38,408 nt of DNA from Nocardiopsis prasina DSM 43845 (GTDB lineage Bacteria; Actinomycetota; Actinomycetes; Streptosporangiales; Streptosporangiaceae). The DNA lies in assembly GCF_000341265.1 (NCBI RefSeq), contig NZ_ANAE01000070.1:9010-47417 (forward strand). Direction: 5' to 3'. The notes beneath the pieces were generated by a model, which worked only from the letters and a program-made list of their open reading frames with translations, was not told the origin of the DNA and did not search any database. Shown in pieces: positions 32,742-38,408 of this stretch; position 1 is the stretch's first letter, and each line of letters starts with the position of its first letter. A program made the position numbers and the translations under genes.

Positions 32742-33488
32742 ATGGTGGCGTCCCCGAACCCCGACGCCGAGGAGTCAGCCATCAGCCGCCTGGTGCTATG
32801 GAACATCGACCTCACCCTCCTCGACGTGGGGCAGGTGATGCGGGCCGCCTACGCCGAGGCCTTCGAGAAGGTCACGGGCGAGCCGCTGGTCTACCTGACC
32901 TCGGCCTCGGGCCGCACCGACTCCGAGATGTTCTTCGAGTTCTGCGCCCGCAACTACGTCGAGCTCGAACCCGACACCGAGGTCCTGGGCGACTTCCTTG
33001 CCGCCCTGGAGGCCTCCTTCGCCTCCCGCCACGAACAGCTCCTGGCCAAGGGCCGGGTCATGCCCGGCGCCGCCGCCTCCCTCGCCGCCGTGGCCGCGCT
33101 GCCGGACACCGTGCAGACCGTGGTGAGCGGCAGCACCCGGGCCAACGCCATCGCCAAGCTGGTGGCCTTCGGCCTGGACACCCACCTCAACCTCGCGGTG
33201 GGCGGGTTCGGCTCCGTGAACTACCCCAAGTCCAGCCTGATCCAGTCCATCAGGCTGCACGCCTCCGGTGAGGGCGGCCGGGCCTACGCCGAGGACGAGA
33301 CGGTGTTCGTCACCGGCTCCGCCCCGGACGTGCGCGCGGCCCTGATCGGCGGCGCGATCCCCGTCGCGGTGCTCAACGGGTCCACGACCGAGGGGCAGTT
33401 GCGGGACGCCGGAGCGCAGATCGTGCTCCCGGACCTGAGCGATCCCCGGGCCGTGATGACCGCCGTCCACCAGGCCACGACGCGGTGA
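32742..33488 (+). CDS. HAD-like protein lacking two catalytic aspartates
   Basis: A 248-residue HAD superfamily protein (HAD-IA cap type). The first motif reads LVLWNIDLTLLD, so the nucleophile Asp is Asn (N21) while the second Asp (D23) remains. VVSGST gives motif II and NYPKSSL the Lys (K163). Motif IV reads TGSAPD instead of GDxxxD, with Ser at position 193. It may be a non-catalytic HAD or one with altered chemistry. The start is uncertain: ATG 32742 has no clear ribosome site; GAGGAG at 32769 lies before codon ATC 32780, and GTG 32793 is another choice. The C-terminal boundary is clear. Confidence 0.8.
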   Translation: MVASPNPDAEESAISRLVLWNIDLTLLDVGQVMRAAYAEAFEKVTGEPLVYLTSASGRTDSEMFFEFCARNYVELEPDTEVLGDFLAALEASFASRHEQLLAKGRVMPGAAASLAAVAALPDTVQTVVSGSTRANAIAKLVAFGLDTHLNLAVGGFGSVNYPKSSLIQSIRLHASGEGGRAYAEDETVFVTGSAPDVRAALIGGAIPVAVLNGSTTEGQLRDAGAQIVLPDLSDPRAVMTAVHQATTR

Positions 33489-33543
33489 CCGCACCGGGCA
33501 CACGGCTCCTCCGGTGTCCGCCGCAATCCAGGTCTTACAGTGC

Positions 33544-33559
33544 GTAACCGTGCTGTAAC
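33544..33559. promoter_or_regulatory. GTAAC-N6-GTAAC direct repeat (candidate GlnR or MtrA site)
   Basis: GTAAC at 33544-33548 and 33555-33559, an 11-bp period. The spacing fits the GlnR box gTnAC-N6-GaAAC with one mismatch, apt for a glutamate dehydrogenase gene. MtrA boxes also use GTAAC-type repeats, so the assignment is open. Confidence 0.5.
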
Positions 33560-33603
33560 GGTGTTGGTCCTGTTCTCGTGCGCGAAAAGCAGTAGCCTGG
33601 GGT

Positions 33604-33626
33604 CGGTCCCCACTGAGTGGGGACCG
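33604..33626. terminator. Perfect 23-bp hairpin in the GDH leader
   Basis: CGGTCCCCACT (33604-33614) and AGTGGGGACCG (33616-33626) around a single G; as RNA it forms a 10-bp stem with a TGA loop. It lies 116 bp after the HAD-like gene stop. It may terminate that gene or act as an operator or attenuator. Confidence 0.65.
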
Positions 33627-33668
33627 TGCAGAGGCCGGGACAACGACGTCCCGACCTCGTTTGACGCC

Positions 33669-33684
33669 ACCTGTGCGCACAGGT
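33669..33684. promoter_or_regulatory. 16-bp perfect palindrome in the GDH leader
   Basis: ACCTGTGCGCACAGGT, fully symmetric. TTGACG (33661-33666) precedes it, and TACCAA (33684-33689) follows at a 17-bp spacing, so it would fill the spacer of a weak promoter. The cognate regulator is unknown. Confidence 0.6.
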
Positions 33685-33854
33685 ACCAACCCAACCAACG
33701 CCCTCGTGGGATCCTTGCGGCCCAAGGACCTCACGAGAATTCACAAGCCAGCCACAGAAGTTCACACGTCGCTTGACGAGTCACACACGTCACATGACCG
33801 GGTGTCCTCGACTGTGCTCGTGCGACGTTGCTCACAAAGGAGTGAGAGATCCCT

Positions 33855-36800
33855 ATGTCCGGGCAATCCGACGTCATCCTTCAGAAGCTGCTCAATGACG
33901 CGGCCTCCCGATGGAGTCCGGGGGACCGACTGAGCCCCGAGGCCGCCGACGCGGTCCGCGCCTTCCTTCCCCTCTACTACCGGCACACGGACCCCGAGGA
34001 GATCAGCGGGCGCAGCCCCGAGCAGATCTGCGGGACCGCCGAGGCCCACCGCTCCTTCGGCGCCGAACGGGCACCGGGACGCGCGAAGGTCCGCGTCTAC
34101 ACGCCGACCCTCGAACACGATGGCTGGGAGCAGCAGACCAGCATCGTCGAGATCGTCACGGACAACGCCCCGTTCCTGGTCTCCTCCGTGACCATGGCCC
34201 TCAGCGACCTGGGCGCCGGGGTGCGGCTGATCATCCACCCGCAGATGACCGTCGGACGCGACCTGGCCGGCAAGCTGGTCCAGGTCGACCCGGAGATCGG
34301 CGGCGACGGCCTGCTGCCCATCGACGAGTCGTGGATGCACATCGAGATCGACCGGCAGAGCGACCCCGAACGGGTCAAGGAGATCAGCACCCGGCTGGAG
34401 CGCGTCCTCAGCGACGTCCGCTACGCCGACGAGGACTCCGCCAAGATGAGCGACCGGGTCATCCGGATCGCCGACGAGCTCTCCGCGTACCCGGACCGTC
34501 TGGTCGCCGGCGGCGTCGACCCCCGCGAGATCGGCGAGAGCGTCGACTTCCTGCGCTGGATCGCCTCGCGCCACTTCACCTTCATGGGCTACCGCGAGTA
34601 CGCCCTGGTCACCGACGACAACGGCGACGACTCCCTGCGCCCTGAGCCCGGCACCGGCCTGGGCATCCTGCGCATGGACCCGTCCGCGTCCACCCGGTTC
34701 TCCGCGCTGCCCCCCGAGATCCGGGGCAAGGCCCGCGAGCCCTACCTGCTGGTGCTCACCAAGGCCAACTCGCGCGCCACGGTCTACCGGCCCAAGTACC
34801 TGGACTACATCAGCGTCAAGAAGTTCGACGCCCAGGGCAACATCGTCGGCGAGCGCCGCTTCCTCGGCCTGTTCTCGTCCCAGGCCAACACCAGCAGCAT
34901 CGCCCAGATCCCCATCCTGCGCCGCAAGCAGGCCGAGGTCCTGGCCCTGGCCGGGTTCGAGGCCGACAGCTACGACGGCAAGGACCTGATCGAACTCCTG
35001 GAGACCTTCCCGCGCGAGGAACTCCTCCAGATCCCCGTGGGCGAGCTCTACAGCATCGTCCGCGGTGTGCTGCGCCTGCGCGACCGCCGGGGCACCAAGC
35101 TGTTCATGCGCCGCGACCCCTACGGCGGCCGCTACATGTCCTGCTTCGTGTACATGCCGCGCGACGAGTACAGCACCCAGGTGCGCCTCGACATCCAGGA
35201 CGTCCTGGCCGACGCCTTCCACGGCGCCACCATGGACCACAACGTGATGATCGGCGCGGCCCCGCTGGCCCGCCTCTACCTGGTGGCCAGGGCCCAGAGC
35301 GGACAGACCCTCGCCGACATCGACCAGGTCGAGCTGGAGGAGAAGGTCCGTCAGGCGGCCCGTTCCTGGGACGCCGACTTCGACGACGCCCTCGTCGACG
35401 AGTTCGGTCCCACGCGCGCCACCACTCTCAAGGAGCGCTACGGCCCCGGTCTCACCGAGGCCTACAAGATCGACAACGACCCCACGGTGGCCGCCAAGGA
35501 CATCTCCCGGATCGAGGAGCTGCTCCAGCGCACCGACGCCGAGAACCGCCAGGGCGAGTTCTCGGCCAGCCTCCACCAGCCCGAGGGCGCCCCCGGAAGC
35601 TGGCGCTTCCGCCTGGCCCGGATCGGCGAGCCCATCTCGCTGTCCCAGGTCCTGCCGGTCCTGGAGCACCTTGGTGTGGAGGTCGTCGACGAGCTGCCCT
35701 ACGACATCACCGTCGACGGGGTGGGGCGGGTCTGGATCTACGACTTCGGCCTGGGCCCGCTGGAGGCCTCCGACCTCTCCCCGAGCCGTCTGAAGAGCCT
35801 CTTCGAGGACGCCTTCGACGCCTCCTGGCGCGACCTCGGCGAGTCCGACCGGTTCAACGCCCTGGTCGTGCGCGCCGGACTCGACTGGCGCCAGCTCACC
35901 GTGCTGCGCGCCTACGCCAAGTACCTGCGCCAGACCGGATCGACCTTCACCCCCGACTACCTGGCCGACGTCCTCGTCGCCAACGTCGGGATCGCCAACC
36001 TCCTGGTGGAGCTCTTCGAGGCCCGCTTCGACCCCGACCAGTCCGACGAGGGCCGCACCGAGCGCGGCAACGTGATCGTCGGCAAGATCGAGGGCGAGCT
36101 GGACGGAGTGGCCAGCCTGGACCACGACCGCATCCTGCGTTCGTTCCTGGCGGTCATCCAGGCCACCCTGCGCACCAACCACTACCAGGGCGGCTCCGAG
36201 GGGCGCCCCTACCTGGTGCTCAAGCTCAACCCGCAGGAGATCCCGGACCTGCCCCACCCGCGGCCCCGGTTCGAGATGTACGTGTACTCGCCGCGCGTCG
36301 AGGGCGTCCACCTGCGCTTCGGCTCGGTCGCCCGTGGCGGTCTGCGCTGGTCGGACCGGTTCGAGGACTTCCGGACGGAGATCCTCGGCCTGGTCAAGGC
36401 GCAGATGGTGAAGAACTCCGTCATCGTGCCGAGCGGCGCCAAGGGCGGGTTCGTCTGCAAGCGCCTGCCCTCCGGCGGTGGCCGTGAGGAGGTCATGGCC
36501 GAGGTCGTGTCCTGCTACAAGCAGTTCATCAGCGGCCTGCTGGACGTCACCGACAACCTCGTCGACGGCCAGGTCGTGCACCCCGAGCGCACCGTCCTGC
36601 ACGACGGCGACGACTCCTACCTGGTGGTCGCGGCCGACAAGGGCACCGCGACCTTCTCCGACACCGCCAACGCGATCTCCCTCGAGCGCGGCTTCTGGCT
36701 GGGCGACGCCTTCGCCAGCGGCGGCTCCGTGGGCTACGACCACAAGGCCATGGGCATCACCGCCCGGGGCGCGTGGGAGTCGGTGAAGTACAACTTCCGC

Positions 36801-38408
36801 GAGATGGGCGTCAACGTCCAGGAGGAGCCCTTCAGCGTCGTCGGGATCGGCGACATGTCCGGTGACGTGTTCGGCAACGGGATGCTGCTGTCCCGCAAGA
36901 TCAAGCTGGTGGCCGCCTTCGACCACCGGCACGTCTTCCTCGACCCCGACCCGGACCCGGCCACCTCCTGGGCCGAGCGCGAGCGCGTGTTCCGCCTGCC
37001 GCGCAGCACCTGGGAGAGCTACGACACGTCGCTGATCTCCGAGGGCGGCGGCGTGCACCCGCGCACCGCCAAGTCCGTCCCGATCACCCCGCAGGTGCGC
37101 GAGGTCCTCGGCATCGACGAGGACGTCACGGCGCTCACCCCGGACGAGCTCATCCGGTGCGTGCTCACGTCGCCGGTGGACCTGCTCTGGAACGGCGGCA
37201 TCGGCACCTACGTCAAGGCCAGCGGCCAGACCCACGCGGACGTCGGCGACAAGGCCAACGACCAGGTGCGGGTGGACGCCACCGAGCTGCGCGTGAAGGT
37301 GGTCGGCGAGGGCGGCAACCTGGGCCTGACCCAGCCCGCCCGCATCGAGTTCGCCCGCGACGGCGGCCGGGTCAACAGCGACTTCATCGACAACTCCGCC
37401 GGTGTGGACACCTCCGACCACGAGGTCAACATCAAGATCATGCTGGACCGCGAGGTGCGCTCCGGCGAGATGGCCAAGGCCGACCGCGACCAGCTGTTCA
37501 TCGACATGACCGACGAGGTCGCGTCGCTGGTCCTGGACAACAACTACTCCCAGAACGCCGTGCTGGCCGCCGCGCGCAAGCAGACCCACGAGATGCTGCA
37601 CGTCCACGGCCGCTACATGCGCCACCTGGAGCGCACCAAGGTCCTCAAGCGCAAGCAGGAGGACCTGCCCTCCGACAAGGCGATCGCCGAGCGGCGCGCC
37701 CAGGGCAAGGGGCTGACCGGCCCCGAGTTCGCCACGCTGCTCTCGTACACCAAGATCAGCCTCAAGGAGCAGATCGGCCTGTCCGACCTGGCCGACGACC
37801 CGTACCTGGCGTCGACCCTGACGAACTACTTCCCGACCCCGCTGCGGCTGGAGCGCTTCGCCGCCGGTGTGCAGTCGCACCCGCTGCGCCGGGAGATCAT
37901 CGTCAACCAGGTGACCAACCAGATGGTCAACCGGTCGGGCACGACCTTCGCGTTCCGCCTCAACGAGGAGCTGGGCTCCAGCGCCGCCGACATCACCCGG
38001 GCCTACCTGGTCACCCAGGAGATCCTGGGGCTGCGCCAGTACTGGGGCGAGATCGAGGAGCTGGACCACCAGATCTCGGTGGACAGCCAGCTGGTGCTCC
38101 TGCTGGAGATCCGCAAGCTGGCCGAGCGGTCCGCCCGGTGGCTGCTGCGCAACCGGACCTTCCCGTTCGACCTCGCCAGCGAGATCGGCTTCTTCGCCGA
38201 GGGCGTGGGCGAGGTGCTGCCGCAGCTCAAGGAGCTGTTGCGCGGGCGGGACCTGGAGGCCTTCGAGGAGCGCCGCGACCGGTACACCTCGCTGGGCGTG
38301 CCCAGGGACCTCGCCGAGCGCGTCGCCGTGATGGTCCCCGCCTACTCCACGCTGGACCTGGTGGAGATCGCCAGGCGTACGGGCCAGCCGGTCCGGCGGG
38401 GCGGCCGG
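33855..38408 (+). CDS. NAD-specific glutamate dehydrogenase, large (180-kDa) class, 3' truncated by window edge
   Basis: The frame stays open for 1518 codons to the window edge; the full class is about 1600-1650 residues, so roughly the last 100-150 residues are missing. The N-terminal half (about 1-700) is the regulatory ACT-like region typical of the class. The catalytic part shows VARGGLRWSDRFEDFRTE (from about 826), MVKNSVIVPSGAKGGF with the substrate lysines, the Rossmann motif GIGDMSGDVFGNG (about 997-1009) and GEGGNLGLTQPARIEFA (from 1151). It oxidises glutamate to 2-oxoglutarate and ammonia using NAD+. The ATG 33855 is preceded by AAAGGAG (33836-33842), with long spacing of 12. A 366-bp leader with several symmetric elements precedes it. 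Confidence 0.96.
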   Translation, partial: MSGQSDVILQKLLNDAASRWSPGDRLSPEAADAVRAFLPLYYRHTDPEEISGRSPEQICGTAEAHRSFGAERAPGRAKVRVYTPTLEHDGWEQQTSIVEIVTDNAPFLVSSVTMALSDLGAGVRLIIHPQMTVGRDLAGKLVQVDPEIGGDGLLPIDESWMHIEIDRQSDPERVKEISTRLERVLSDVRYADEDSAKMSDRVIRIADELSAYPDRLVAGGVDPREIGESVDFLRWIASRHFTFMGYREYALVTDDNGDDSLRPEPGTGLGILRMDPSASTRFSALPPEIRGKAREPYLLVLTKANSRATVYRPKYLDYISVKKFDAQGNIVGERRFLGLFSSQANTSSIAQIPILRRKQAEVLALAGFEADSYDGKDLIELLETFPREELLQIPVGELYSIVRGVLRLRDRRGTKLFMRRDPYGGRYMSCFVYMPRDEYSTQVRLDIQDVLADAFHGATMDHNVMIGAAPLARLYLVARAQSGQTLADIDQVELEEKVRQAARSWDADFDDALVDEFGPTRATTLKERYGPGLTEAYKIDNDPTVAAKDISRIEELLQRTDAENRQGEFSASLHQPEGAPGSWRFRLARIGEPISLSQVLPVLEHLGVEVVDELPYDITVDGVGRVWIYDFGLGPLEASDLSPSRLKSLFEDAFDASWRDLGESDRFNALVVRAGLDWRQLTVLRAYAKYLRQTGSTFTPDYLADVLVANVGIANLLVELFEARFDPDQSDEGRTERGNVIVGKIEGELDGVASLDHDRILRSFLAVIQATLRTNHYQGGSEGRPYLVLKLNPQEIPDLPHPRPRFEMYVYSPRVEGVHLRFGSVARGGLRWSDRFEDFRTEILGLVKAQMVKNSVIVPSGAKGGFVCKRLPSGGGREEVMAEVVSCYKQFISGLLDVTDNLVDGQVVHPERTVLHDGDDSYLVVAADKGTATFSDTANAISLERGFWLGDAFASGGSVGYDHKAMGITARGAWESVKYNFREMGVNVQEEPFSVVGIGDMSGDVFGNGMLLSRKIKLVAAFDHRHVFLDPDPDPATSWAERERVFRLPRSTWESYDTSLISEGGGVHPRTAKSVPITPQVREVLGIDEDVTALTPDELIRCVLTSPVDLLWNGGIGTYVKASGQTHADVGDKANDQVRVDATELRVKVVGEGGNLGLTQPARIEFARDGGRVNSDFIDNSAGVDTSDHEVNIKIMLDREVRSGEMAKADRDQLFIDMTDEVASLVLDNNYSQNAVLAAARKQTHEMLHVHGRYMRHLERTKVLKRKQEDLPSDKAIAERRAQGKGLTGPEFATLLSYTKISLKEQIGLSDLADDPYLASTLTNYFPTPLRLERFAAGVQSHPLRREIIVNQVTNQMVNRSGTTFAFRLNEELGSSAADITRAYLVTQEILGLRQYWGEIEELDHQISVDSQLVLLLEIRKLAERSARWLLRNRTFPFDLASEIGFFAEGVGEVLPQLKELLRGRDLEAFEERRDRYTSLGVPRDLAERVAVMVPAYSTLDLVEIARRTGQPVRRGGR

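Larger units (their letters stand above)
33489..33854 (+). promoter_or_regulatory. Leader region upstream of the NAD-GDH gene
   Basis: A 366-bp non-coding region. It contains the GTAAC repeat, a perfect hairpin, a 16-bp palindrome, and a second TTGACG at 33773-33778. No small gene with a ribosome site was seen. Confidence 0.55.

Noticed and set aside
33762..38069. A 1435-codon open frame on the minus strand
   Set aside because: Antisense of the NAD-glutamate dehydrogenase gene; the plus-strand product matches the family throughout and the minus frame has only Leu/Val/Asp/Gly-rich shadow sequence.

Overview
The window is high-GC (about 70%) actinobacterial chromosome. The mtrA-mtrB-lpqB block followed by a ComF-family gene, hpf and secA, the DasR/GlcNAc-PTS locus, the DUF5753/DUF397 pair and a 180-kDa-type NAD-glutamate dehydrogenase suggest a filamentous actinomycete of the Streptomyces/Nocardiopsis kind. 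A Nocardiopsis-like member of the Streptosporangiales is my best guess, by gene content only. No tRNA, rRNA, CRISPR array or insertion sequence was seen.

Layout. (1) 1-3365: a PLP-dependent D-amino-acid deaminase (5' end outside the window), RidA and a sodium:solute symporter form a plausible uptake, deamination and enamine-hydrolysis unit. (2) 3378-9099, minus strand: five tightly overlapping genes, transcribed as Pro/Gly/Tyr-rich membrane protein, DUF4129, DUF4350, MoxR ATPase, DUF58. (3) 9549-15080, plus strand: mtrA, mtrB, lpqB and a ComF-family gene with an unusual insertion. (4) 15854-20293: hpf after a 0.77-kb leader, a small membrane protein on the opposite strand, and secA. (5) 20367-27299: a YCII protein, then a GlcNAc/chitin-sugar locus with a SIS-domain enzyme, dasR, separate PTS IIC, IIB and IIA genes and a GH3 N-acetylhexosaminidase. 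A dre-like palindrome sits on the -10 of the predicted dasR promoter.

(6) 27438-33488 is accessory in character: HAD hydrolase, DUF6912 protein, a GNAT fragment, a PIMT-like methyltransferase, a 105-aa protein with a TCACSC motif, an XRE/DUF5753 regulator with a triplicated DUF397 protein, a poly-Gly membrane protein, a lipoprotein and a HAD protein lacking key catalytic aspartates. (7) From 33855 to the right edge: NAD-glutamate dehydrogenase, 3' end outside the window, behind a leader with several symmetric elements.

The best candidate for something undescribed is 28580-31588. A small Cys-motif protein is followed by a strong intercistronic hairpin and a protein-isoaspartate-methyltransferase-like enzyme, and is divergent from an XRE/DUF5753 regulator with an inverted repeat inside the predicted promoter spacer. 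The layout resembles a minimal peptide-modification cassette, but the function is inferred.
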